Notes under the pieces: model-generated | Databases searched by the model: none | Told to the model about the DNA's origin: nothing | The model's input: the letters and a program-made list of their open reading frames with translations, nothing else | Translations under genes and position numbers: made by a program | Assembly (NCBI GenBank): GCA_946482565.1 | Contig: CAMLSB010000125.1 | Location: 1 to 5,429 of the forward strand | Direction: 5' to 3' | Origin: an uncultured Lysobacteraceae bacterium | Lineage (GTDB): Bacteria > Pseudomonadota > Gammaproteobacteria > Xanthomonadales > Xanthomonadaceae | Length of the DNA: 5,429 nucleotides | Shown here: positions 1 through 5,429 of the stretch, piece after piece | How the letters are laid out: every line of letters starts with the position of its first letter | How positions within the stretch are numbered: the first letter of the stretch is position 1

Positions 1-455
1 TCGGCGACATCGAGAAGATGGTCGTGTGGGGCAACCACAGCCCGACCATGTATCCGGACTACCGCTTCGCGACCGTCAACGGCAAGTCGCTCAAGGACAT
101 GATCGGCGACGCCGCCTGGAACGCGGACACCTTCATCCCGGTCGTCGGCAAGCGCGGCGCCGCGATCATCGAGGCGCGCGGCCTGTCGTCGGCCGCATCG
201 GCCGCGAACGCCGCCATCGACCACATGCACGACTGGGCGCTGGGCACCAACGGCCAGTGGGTGACCATGGGCGTGCCGTCGGATGGCAGCTACGGCATCC
301 CGGAGGGCGTGATGTACGGCGTGCCGGTGACCTGCGCCAATGGCGAGTACACCCGCGTCGAGGGCCTGCCGGTCGACGATTTCAGCCGCGCGCGCATGGA
401 CAAGACCTTGGCCGAGCTGGAAGAGGAGCGCGCCGGCGTGGCGCACCTGCTTTAA
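1..455 (+). CDS. mdh: Malate dehydrogenase, NAD-dependent (C-terminal part; 5' end outside window)
   Basis: Oxidises L-malate to oxaloacetate with NAD+ in the cytoplasm, as part of the TCA cycle. The reading frame is open from the first base (first whole codon at 3) to a TAA at 453-455, giving the last 150 residues of a family that is usually about 325-330 residues long. The family's catalytic histidine is visible in WGNHSPTM (His codon at 36-38). It is followed by the helix [19 protein letters not shown] and the C-terminal strand pattern [17 protein letters not shown], both characteristic of the cytosolic-type MDH subgroup found in many proteobacteria and actinobacteria. The substrate- and NAD-binding N-terminal half is not in the window. 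A strong intrinsic terminator follows the stop codon, so this transcript probably ends here and is separate from the genes downstream. Lactate dehydrogenase is the nearest alternative, but the C-terminal sequence fits MDH far better. Confidence 0.95.
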   Translation, partial: GDIEKMVVWGNHSPTMYPDYRFATVNGKSLKDMIGDAAWNADTFIPVVGKRGAAIIEARGLSSAASAANAAIDHMHDWALGTNGQWVTMGVPSDGSYGIPEGVMYGVPVTCANGEYTRVEGLPVDDFSRARMDKTLAELEEERAGVAHLL

Positions 456-476
456 GCCGCAGGCGCTCGTGACGCG

Positions 477-505
477 AAAGGGCTGGCCATGCGCCGGCCC
501 TTTTT
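477..505 (+). terminator. Intrinsic (rho-independent) terminator of mdh
   Basis: An 11-bp stem pairs 477-487 (AAAGGGCTGGC) with 493-503 (GCCGGCCCTTT), with one G-T wobble and a five-base loop at 488-492. It runs directly into a run of five T at 501-505. It begins 21 bases after the mdh stop codon, the classic layout for a factor-independent terminator. Confidence 0.9.
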
Positions 506-540
506 GCGTTATGGCCGCTTTCCCTGAAGGAATCGTGTAC

Positions 541-575
541 GGCGCGTGACGGCCCCGTGCGCGCCGGGGGATCCC
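541..575. other. GC-rich inverted repeats upstream of the Sel1-like gene
   Basis: GGCGCG (541-546) can pair with CGCGCC (560-565), and inside it ACG (549-551) can pair with CGT (556-558), giving a stable imperfect hairpin. Right after it lies the palindrome GGGATCCC (568-575). There is no T run, so it is not a standard terminator. It could be a 5'-leader structure or a protein-binding site, or simply arise from the high GC content. The rest of the 456-614 gap holds the mdh terminator and the ribosome binding site; I see no convincing -35/-10 pair there. Confidence 0.35.
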
Positions 576-602
576 GCGTGCACACTCGGGTACGGGTTCT
601 TC

Positions 603-608
603 AGGAGG
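603..608 (+). promoter_or_regulatory. Shine-Dalgarno site fixing the start at 615
   Basis: AGGAGG is a strong match to the anti-SD sequence and sits six bases before the ATG at 615. It decides in favour of this ATG over the in-frame GTG at 546, which would add 23 residues in front of an otherwise perfect signal peptide. Confidence 0.9.
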
Positions 609-614
609 AAGTTC

Positions 615-1379
615 ATGATCGGTAGGATACTGATGCTTGCAACCCTGGCCGGCACGCTGGTTTTCGCGACGGCCATGCCCGCCGCGGCGCACGGGGAGGG
701 GCCTGCAGCGGAAGTCGCACCGGTTCCCGTGCGCGGCAAGTGCGACCCGGTGCTTGCCAAGGCACTGCCCGGGGACTTCGACTTCTGCCTCGCAGCGCGG
801 TACTGGAGTGCAGGCCGCCACGACAAGGCCGTCGAGTTCCTGCGACTCGCGGCGGGCTGGGGCGACAAGGCCGCGCAGATGGCGCTGGGCGTGGCCTATT
901 TCAACGGTGATGGCGTTCCGCAGGACCGCGCGCTGGGCCTGGCGTGGCTCGGGCTCGCGGCCGAGCGCGGGGGCGCCAGGGCGAGCGGCCTGTTCGTTTC
1001 GGCGCGCAGCCAGGTCGATGCCGCCGAATTCGCGCGGGCCGACGAGCTCTACCAGCAGATGCGCACGAAGTACGCGGACAAGGTTGCCGCGGTCCGCGCG
1101 GACAACCACTACCGCAGGGCAGTCCGTGCGCTCCAGGGCGATCCGGCGTACGGCATGGGGAGATGCATGGCCGGATACGGCTACGTAGCCTTCTCCAATC
1201 CGGGCGACCGTGCCCAGAACACCGGCGCCGACAAGACCCTGCCGTGTTCGATGGCTTCGGAACACACCATGCTTGCTGCCATCGAGCAGCATTACGAGGT
1301 CTATGTCGAGGGCTGGCATGGGCGGGTCACCGTGGGGCCGGTCCAGCCGGAGAAGCCGGAGGCATCCGCCAAGCCGTGA
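615..1379 (+). CDS. Exported Sel1/TPR-like repeat protein of unknown function
   Basis: A 254-residue protein with an obvious Sec signal peptide: a short basic start (MIGR), a hydrophobic core at about residues 5-20, and a likely signal peptidase I site at AAA|HGEG after residue 25. It should therefore be periplasmic or secreted. No lipobox cysteine follows the core. Residues about 56-122 form helical repeats of Sel1 type; the segment ALGVAYFNGDGVPQDRALGL (90-109), ending in WLGLAAERGG, matches the Sel1 consensus closely. Residues 123-254 are not recognised. They hold a basic helical stretch, a GYGYVAF segment near 187-193 and a Pro/Lys-rich tail. The mature part has four cysteines (43, 58, 184, 211), an even number compatible with two disulfides in the periplasm. 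Sel1 proteins commonly act as scaffolds for protein-protein contacts, but no partner is evident here. It lies alone between two hairpins, 159 bases after mdh and 118 bases before the next gene, so it may be monocistronic. The gene and its export are firm; its function is unknown. Confidence 0.85.
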   Translation: MIGRILMLATLAGTLVFATAMPAAAHGEGPAAEVAPVPVRGKCDPVLAKALPGDFDFCLAARYWSAGRHDKAVEFLRLAAGWGDKAAQMALGVAYFNGDGVPQDRALGLAWLGLAAERGGARASGLFVSARSQVDAAEFARADELYQQMRTKYADKVAAVRADNHYRRAVRALQGDPAYGMGRCMAGYGYVAFSNPGDRAQNTGADKTLPCSMASEHTMLAAIEQHYEVYVEGWHGRVTVGPVQPEKPEASAKP

Positions 1380-1400
1380 CGTTCCCGCAAGTGCGGCACC

Positions 1401-1428
1401 TGCAAGGCCGGCGCTTGCCGGCCTTGCA
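1401..1428. terminator. Perfect 12-bp hairpin after the Sel1-like gene (possible terminator)
   Basis: TGCAAGGCCGGC (1401-1412) is the exact reverse complement of GCCGGCCTTGCA (1417-1428), with a four-base loop GCTT. It begins 21 bases after the stop codon, the same distance as the mdh terminator, which suggests an end-of-transcript role. The 3' side is not followed by a T run, so termination would be weak or the hairpin may instead protect the mRNA 3' end. It could also be a dispersed intergenic palindrome. The remainder of the 1380-1497 gap shows no clear promoter. Confidence 0.55.
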
Positions 1429-1480
1429 GCATCCGGCTGCGGCGATGGGTGATACCGTTGGCGCCGCCCGGGGAGCGGGT

Positions 1481-1487
1481 GGGGAGG
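1481..1487 (+). promoter_or_regulatory. Purine-rich ribosome binding site for the GTG start at 1498
   Basis: GGGGAGG lies ten bases before the GTG at 1498, slightly far but usable. It supports the GTG start over the in-frame ATG at 1519, which would remove MVDFLHR from the conserved N-terminal block preceding the first membrane helix. Confidence 0.6.
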
Positions 1488-1497
1488 CGGGGCCTGC

Positions 1498-3552
1498 GTG
1501 GTCGATTTCCTGCATCGCATGAAGCAGCGCAAGCTGGTGCAGTGGGCGCTGGCCTACCTCGCCGGCGCCTGGGTATTGCTGCAGGTGCTGGGGCTTGCGG
1601 TGGACAGCTACCACTGGCCCGACGCGGTGATGCGGCTGGCTTTCGCCGTCCTCGCGCTCGGGCTCGCGGTCGTTCTGGTGCTGGCCTGGTACCACGGCGA
1701 GCGCGGCGAGCAGAAGGTGACCGGCCCGGAGCTGCTCCTGATCACGCTGGTGCTGACGGTGGGCGGCGTATTGCTGTGGCGATTCGCGTGGGTACCGGAA
1801 GCCTCGGTGGCGCCGGCGGGAGCGTCCGCGGCGCCTTCCGCGCCGCAGGCATCCGTCGCGAAGGCGGCCCCCCCCGCGTCGATCGCGGTGCTGCCGTTCG
1901 AGAGCCTGTCCGGCGACAAGTCGAACGCCTACTTCGTCAGTGGCATGCAGGACATGATCCTGACGAGCCTGTCCAAGCTGGACGGCCTGAAGGTGATCTC
2001 GCGCACCTCCACCGAGCGCTATGCGAGCCGCCCCGAAAACCTGAAGCAGGTCGGCGCCGAGCTCGGCGTCGCGCACATCCTCGAAGGCAGCGTGCAGCGC
2101 GCGGGCGATCGCGTGCTGATCAACCTGCAGCTGATCGATGCGAGCACCGATGCGCACCTGTGGGCCGAAAGCTACGAGCGTGACGTCGCGGACGTGTTCA
2201 GCGTCGAGCGCGAAGTCGCGGGGGCCGTCGCCAACGCGTTGCGCGCCAGGCTGGTGCCCGCGCGGGCCGCGGCGATGGGCCACGCGCCGACCGCGAGCCC
2301 CGCCGCCTACGACCTGTTCCTGCGCGGCGAATACGAAACGCGCAAGTTCATCGGGTCGAGCGACGATGCCGACATCCGGGACGCGATCGCGCATTACGAG
2401 GGGGCGGTGGCGTCCGATCCGCGCTTCGCGCTGGCCTTCGCGCGGCTAGCGCATGCGCGGCTGCTGCTGTACTGGTCCGGCAACGACACGGTGCCGGACG
2501 CGGGGATGGCGGCGGCCGCGCGTGAAGCGGCGGCACATGCAAAGCAGCTGATGCCCGGGCTGCCGGAGGCGGGCCTCGCGATGGCGGATGTGGAATACCG
2601 GCTCGACCTGGATTTCGCCGGTGCGCTCGCGTCCTATGACGCGGTCCTGGCGCAGCGCCCGCAAAGCGCCGATGCGCTGAGCGGGAAGGCCCAGGCCTTG
2701 CGTCGCCTGGGGCGTTACGACGAATCGATCGCGGCATTTTCGGCGGCCATGACGGTCGATCCGCGCGACAGCGCACCGGTGACCGATCGCGGCATTACCC
2801 GTTTCCTGGCCGGCAACCTGCGCGCGGCCGAATCCGACCTGCGACGTGCGATCGCACTGAATCCCGGCGACGACTACGCGGCGGCCAACCTGTCGATGCT
2901 GCTGCTGTATCGCGACGGCGAACCCGACGCCGCGCGGGCGGTCCTCCAGGGGGGCTCGCAGCTCAGCGCCATCACGCGCATGCAGACGCTCGTCTGCCAG
3001 CGGCGGTTCGACGCGGCGCTCGCGGCGCTCGAGCAGCCCGGGGCGGGCGACGACAGCGACCTGGCCCCGACCGTAGGCAAGGCCCAGATCCTGGCGTACA
3101 TGGGCAAGGTGCGGGAAGCGCGGCAGCTGCTGCTGCCCGCGATGCCGGGCTTTCGCCGGCAGCTGGACGCGCTGCCCGTCAATTCCGGTGGCGGCCAGGT
3201 CCCGCGCTTCGCCCTGGCCATGGGCGAAGCGCTGCTGGGCGACAGCACGCAGGCCTTGCGGCTGGCTCAACAGGGACTGAGGCTCGTGCCGCCGCAAAGG
3301 GACCTCGCCAACGGTTCCCTCGGCCTGGGTCATTCCGCCCGCGTGTACGCCATGCTCGGCCGCAGCGACCTGCTGCTGCCGATGCTCGCGCGCATCCGTG
3401 CACTCGACGGCACCGACACGATGACGTCCGCCGCGAACCTGCGGCTGGACCCGGTCTGGGACAAGGTCCGGGCCGATCCGCGTTTCCAGGCCGAGATCGA
3501 CCGTTTCGCGGTGAAGCAGGCAGCGCTCGCGGCGCGGTACGAGGTGAAGTGA
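1498..3552 (+). CDS. Inner-membrane TPR protein with TolB/FlgO-like domain
   Basis: A 684-residue protein starting at GTG. The N-terminus (MVDFLHRMKQRKLVQWALAY) matches the start of a large proteobacterial family usually annotated as TPR-containing, TolB-like or adenylate-cyclase-related proteins. Three membrane helices are predicted at about residues 13-34, 44-65 and 77-97. The positive-inside rule puts the basic N-terminus and the HGERGEQK loop in the cytoplasm, so the bulk of the protein should be periplasmic. An Ala/Pro linker (101-127) leads to a TolB/FlgO-like domain at about 128-253, with IAVLPFESLSGD, the block GVAHILEGSVQRAGDRV and LIDASTDAHLWAESYERDV. TPR-type helices follow from about 296 to 485 (clear units near 371-390, 394-422 and 428-456) and less regular helices continue to about 625. 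The end LDPVWDKVRADPRF (650-663) is a typical closing motif of this family. No cyclase catalytic domain, DNA-binding domain or kinase is present, so the output is unclear; a scaffold or sensor at the envelope is a reasonable inference. Only 43 bases separate it from prpB, but its role there is unknown. Confidence 0.88.
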   Translation: MVDFLHRMKQRKLVQWALAYLAGAWVLLQVLGLAVDSYHWPDAVMRLAFAVLALGLAVVLVLAWYHGERGEQKVTGPELLLITLVLTVGGVLLWRFAWVPEASVAPAGASAAPSAPQASVAKAAPPASIAVLPFESLSGDKSNAYFVSGMQDMILTSLSKLDGLKVISRTSTERYASRPENLKQVGAELGVAHILEGSVQRAGDRVLINLQLIDASTDAHLWAESYERDVADVFSVEREVAGAVANALRARLVPARAAAMGHAPTASPAAYDLFLRGEYETRKFIGSSDDADIRDAIAHYEGAVASDPRFALAFARLAHARLLLYWSGNDTVPDAGMAAAAREAAAHAKQLMPGLPEAGLAMADVEYRLDLDFAGALASYDAVLAQRPQSADALSGKAQALRRLGRYDESIAAFSAAMTVDPRDSAPVTDRGITRFLAGNLRAAESDLRRAIALNPGDDYAAANLSMLLLYRDGEPDAARAVLQGGSQLSAITRMQTLVCQRRFDAALAALEQPGAGDDSDLAPTVGKAQILAYMGKVREARQLLLPAMPGFRRQLDALPVNSGGGQVPRFALAMGEALLGDSTQALRLAQQGLRLVPPQRDLANGSLGLGHSARVYAMLGRSDLLLPMLARIRALDGTDTMTSAANLRLDPVWDKVRADPRFQAEIDRFAVKQAALAARYEVK

Positions 3553-3556
3553 GGCG

Positions 3557-3586
3557 GGCGAAATCCGCTAAAATGGCGTTTTCGCC
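3557..3586. promoter_or_regulatory. Inverted repeat over the putative prpB promoter (candidate operator or leader hairpin)
   Basis: GGCGAAA (3557-3563) and TTTCGCC (3580-3586) are exact reverse complements separated by 16 bases. The right arm abuts the prpB ribosome binding site and the putative -10 hexamer lies between the arms. An alternative small hairpin, GGCG-TTTT-CGCC (3575-3586), uses the same right arm. The arrangement suits a repressor or activator site, but with 7-bp arms in GC-rich DNA chance is possible. Confidence 0.35.
3569..3574 (+). promoter_or_regulatory. Putative -10 element of the prpBC promoter
   Basis: TAAAAT, the most AT-rich hexamer in this neighbourhood, sits 21 bases before the prpB ATG. 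It would imply a transcription start near 3581 and a very short leader. The -35 position, about 3546-3551, falls inside the end of the upstream gene and shows no good TTGACA match, so the promoter may depend on an activator, or prpB may also be read from upstream. Confidence 0.4.
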
Positions 3587-3590
3587 GGAG
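3587..3590 (+). promoter_or_regulatory. Ribosome binding site of prpB
   Basis: GGAG lies five bases before the ATG at 3596. It supports this start, which also gives a protein whose N-terminus lines up with known PrpB proteins. Confidence 0.7.
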
Positions 3591-3595
3591 TCGAC

Positions 3596-4483
3596 ATGGG
3601 CGCTCTCCCATCGCGGGGCGCGGCATTCCGCGCCGCACTGGACCAGGAATCGCCGCTGCAGGTGATGGGCGCGATCACCGCGTACGCGGGACTGATGGCG
3701 AAGCGCACCGGCTACAAGGCGCTGTACCTGTCCGGCGGCGGCGTCGCCGCCAATTCGCTGGGCATGCCCGACCTCGGCATCTCGACGATGGAGGACGTGC
3801 TCACGGACGCGCGACGCATCGTCGATGCAACGGGCATGCCGCTGCTCGTCGACATCGACACCGGCTGGGGCGGCGCCTTCAACATCGGCCGGACCATCCG
3901 CAATTTCGAGCGCATCGGCGTCGCCGCCGTGCACATGGAAGACCAGGTCGGCCAGAAGCGTTGCGGCCATCGCCCCGGCAAGGAGGTCGTGCCGACCGGC
4001 GAGATGGTCGATCGCGTGAAGGCTGCGGTCGATGCGCGCGTCGATGCGGGCTTCGTGATCATGGCGCGCACCGACGCCGCCGCCGCCGAAGGCATCGACA
4101 GCGCGATCGAGCGGGCGGTGGCCTACGTCGAAGCCGGCGCCGACATGATCTTCCCCGAGGCGATGAAGACCCTCGACGACTATCGCCGCTTCAAGGCGGC
4201 GGTGAAGGTGCCGATCCTCGCCAACCTCACCGAATTCGGCAGCACGCCGTTCTTCACCACTGGCGAATTGCGCGACGCCGGCGTCGACATCGCGCTGTAC
4301 TGCTGCGGCGCCTACCGCGCCATGAACAAGGCCGCGCTGCATTTCTACGAAACCGTGCGCCGCGAGGGCACGCAGAAGAACATCATCGACACCCTGCAGA
4401 CCCGCGACGCGCTGTACGACTTCCTGGGCTACCACGCCTACGAGGACAAGCTCGACGCGCTATTCCAGAAGGAACCGAAATGA
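3596..4483 (+). CDS. prpB: 2-Methylisocitrate lyase
   Basis: Cleaves (2R,3S)-2-methylisocitrate to pyruvate and succinate, the last step of the methylcitrate cycle for propionyl-CoA disposal; cytoplasmic, Mg2+-dependent. The 295-residue length equals the family norm (E. coli PrpB is 296) and the alignment I recall from memory is nearly gap-free. Visible signatures of the isocitrate lyase/PEP mutase superfamily are [18 protein letters not shown] (44-61, with Asp59), the metal-binding [11 protein letters not shown] (83-93, Asp86 and Asp88), [15 protein letters not shown] (113-127) with catalytic Cys123, VIMARTDA (154-161), FPEAM (186-190) and LANLTEFG (208-215). KRCGH is shared with isocitrate lyases (KKCGH), but the short length, the [14 protein letters not shown] context and the adjoining prpC make PrpB the firm choice. 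The residues CCGAY at 236-240 replace the PLSAF I recall in E. coli. The stop codon overlaps the prpC start by four bases, so the two are co-transcribed and probably translationally coupled. Confidence 0.97.
   Translation: MGALPSRGAAFRAALDQESPLQVMGAITAYAGLMAKRTGYKALYLSGGGVAANSLGMPDLGISTMEDVLTDARRIVDATGMPLLVDIDTGWGGAFNIGRTIRNFERIGVAAVHMEDQVGQKRCGHRPGKEVVPTGEMVDRVKAAVDARVDAGFVIMARTDAAAAEGIDSAIERAVAYVEAGADMIFPEAMKTLDDYRRFKAAVKVPILANLTEFGSTPFFTTGELRDAGVDIALYCCGAYRAMNKAALHFYETVRREGTQKNIIDTLQTRDALYDFLGYHAYEDKLDALFQKEPK
4468..4483 (+). promoter_or_regulatory. prpC ribosome binding site and ATGA stop-start overlap
   Basis: GAAGGAA (4468-4474), inside the end of prpB, lies five bases before the prpC ATG at 4480-4482. 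That ATG overlaps the prpB stop TGA (4481-4483) in the tetramer ATGA. This is the standard geometry for translational coupling by a re-initiating ribosome and fixes the prpC start. Confidence 0.85.
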
Positions 4484-5429
4484 GCGAGAGCACCCTCCCC
4501 AAGCCCAAGAAGTCCGTCGCGCTGAGCGGCACGCCCGCCGGCAACACCGCGCTGTGCACGGTCGGCCGCAGCGGCAACGACCTGCACTACCGCGGTTACG
4601 ACATCAAGGACCTGGCTACGCAGTCCACGTTCGAGGAAGTCGCGCACCTGCTGGTGCACGGCGCGCTGCCGACCGCGTCGCAGCTGAAGGCGTACAAGGC
4701 GAAGCTGAAGCGCCTTCGCGGCTTGCCCGCGATCGTCGCCGAGGCGCTCGAACTGGTGCCCGCGAACGCGCACCCGATGGACGTGCTGCGCACCGGCTGC
4801 TCGGTCCTGGGCACGGTGCTGCCCGAACGCGAGTCGCATCCCGCCAGCGAGGCGCGCGACATCGCCGACCGGCTGATGGCGAGCTTCGGCTCGATGCTGC
4901 TGTACTGGTGGCACTTCACCCGCAACGGCCGCCGCATCGACTGCGAGACCGACGACGATTCGATCGCCGCGCACTTCCTGCACCTGCTGCACGGCGAGCC
5001 GCCGTCGAAGCTGCACGCCGACTCGCTCGACAAGTCGCTGGTGCTGTACGCCGAGCACGAGTTCAACGCGTCCACGTTCACCGCGCGCGTCATCGCCGGC
5101 ACCGGATCGGACATGCATTCGTGCATCACCGGCGCGATCGGCGCGCTGCGCGGCCCGAAGCACGGCGGCGCGAACGAAGTGGCGATGGACATCATCAGCC
5201 GCTATTCGACGCCGGACGAGGCGGAAGCCGACATCCGCGCACGCATGGAGCGCAAGGAGATCGTGATCGGCTTCGGCCACCCGGTCTACACCATCGGCGA
5301 CCCGCGCAATCCGATCATCAAGGAGCTCTCGCGCAAGCTGTGCGCGGACGGCGGCAACCAGGCGCTGTTCGACATCAGCGAGCGCATCGAGACGCTGATG
5401 ATGGACACCAAGAAGATGTTCCCGAACCT
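4480..5429 (+). CDS. prpC: 2-Methylcitrate synthase (3' end outside window)
   Basis: Condenses propionyl-CoA with oxaloacetate to form 2-methylcitrate, the entry step of the methylcitrate cycle; cytoplasmic, citrate synthase superfamily. The window holds 316 complete codons of a protein usually about 375-390 residues long. The N-terminal signature [20 protein letters not shown] (10-29) and the [11 protein letters not shown] motif (32-42) are typical of 2-methylcitrate rather than ordinary citrate synthases. Further matches to E. coli PrpC recalled from memory include [18 protein letters not shown] (156-173), [20 protein letters not shown] (187-206) and [16 protein letters not shown] (219-234). 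Two catalytic histidines are visible: His228 in PKHGG and His267 in GFGHPVYT. The third catalytic residue, an aspartate expected soon after KKMFPN (311-316), is just beyond the window. The N-terminus is a few residues shorter than E. coli PrpC, which is normal. Together with prpB it defines a prp operon; acnD or acnB and prpF are the likely next genes, but that is a prediction. Confidence 0.96.
   Translation, partial: MSESTLPKPKKSVALSGTPAGNTALCTVGRSGNDLHYRGYDIKDLATQSTFEEVAHLLVHGALPTASQLKAYKAKLKRLRGLPAIVAEALELVPANAHPMDVLRTGCSVLGTVLPERESHPASEARDIADRLMASFGSMLLYWWHFTRNGRRIDCETDDDSIAAHFLHLLHGEPPSKLHADSLDKSLVLYAEHEFNASTFTARVIAGTGSDMHSCITGAIGALRGPKHGGANEVAMDIISRYSTPDEAEADIRARMERKEIVIGFGHPVYTIGDPRNPIIKELSRKLCADGGNQALFDISERIETLMMDTKKMFPN

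Noticed and set aside
546..614. In-frame GTG at 546 as start of the Sel1-like protein
   Set aside because: It would put 23 residues before a well-formed signal peptide and has no good SD, whereas the ATG at 615 follows AGGAGG at ideal spacing.
1424..1456. TTGCAG ... GATACC as a promoter for the membrane TPR gene
   Set aside because: The spacing is 21 bases, too long for a sigma-70 promoter, and the TTGCAG lies in the hairpin arm.
1449..2183. Plus-strand open frame of 244 codons in another frame over the membrane TPR gene
   Set aside because: The overlapping frame encoding the membrane helices and TolB/FlgO-like motifs is clearly the real one; this one is rich in Arg, Gly and Ala with no recognisable motif.
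1327..2394. Long open frame (355 codons) on the minus strand
   Set aside because: It is antisense to the start of the membrane TPR gene, has an Arg/Gly/His-rich composition typical of GC-rich shadow frames, and shows no domain or plausible ribosome binding site.
1498..3552. Annotation of the TPR protein as an adenylate cyclase
   Set aside because: Relatives are often labelled so, but no class III cyclase catalytic domain is present; the N-terminus is membrane helices only.
3179..4435. Minus-strand open frame of 418 codons opposite the TPR gene end and prpB
   Set aside because: It mirrors the confidently identified prpB; stop codons are rare in this frame because of the GC bias. The translation is low-complexity and resembles no family.
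3596..4483. Isocitrate lyase (aceA) for the lyase gene
   Set aside because: Isocitrate lyases are much longer (over 400 residues) and carry KKCGH; the 295-residue length, KRCGHRP context and adjacent prpC fit PrpB.
4438..5280. Minus-strand open frame of 280 codons opposite prpC
   Set aside because: Fully antisense to prpC, which has clear homology and catalytic motifs; a composition artefact.

Overview
The window is GC-rich, tightly packed bacterial DNA, with five genes all on the + strand and no gene-free stretch over 300 bases. Strong G/C preference at third codon positions and the style of the proteins suggest a gammaproteobacterium of the Xanthomonadaceae/Lysobacteraceae type (Lysobacter or Luteimonas-like). 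That placement is an inference from composition and remembered protein similarity, not from a search. I see no mobile element, tRNA, rRNA or CRISPR array.

Layout: (1) Bases 1-455 hold the C-terminal half of an NAD-dependent malate dehydrogenase (mdh), closed by a clear intrinsic terminator at 477-505. (2) Bases 615-1379 encode a small exported protein with a signal peptide, a Sel1/TPR-like helical-repeat region and four cysteines; its function is unknown. A GC-rich hairpin lies in its upstream gap and a perfect 12-bp hairpin follows it. (3) Bases 1498-3552 encode a 684-residue inner-membrane protein with three predicted membrane helices, a Pro/Ala linker, a TolB/FlgO-like domain and TPR repeats. 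It starts at GTG. (4) Bases 3596-4483 encode methylisocitrate lyase (prpB). It overlaps by four bases (ATGA) with (5) 2-methylcitrate synthase (prpC), which runs off the end of the window just before its third catalytic residue is expected.

Function: prpB and prpC form the start of a methylcitrate-cycle operon. PrpC condenses propionyl-CoA with oxaloacetate, and PrpB cleaves 2-methylisocitrate to pyruvate and succinate. Mdh, two genes upstream, regenerates oxaloacetate from malate, so the neighbourhood is metabolically coherent, although a terminator and two unrelated-looking genes separate mdh from prpBC. The usual acnD/acnB and prpF genes may follow prpC outside the window. No prpR-type regulator is present here. 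The least understood content is the pair of envelope proteins between the two metabolic loci. I found no convincing evidence of a wholly new system.
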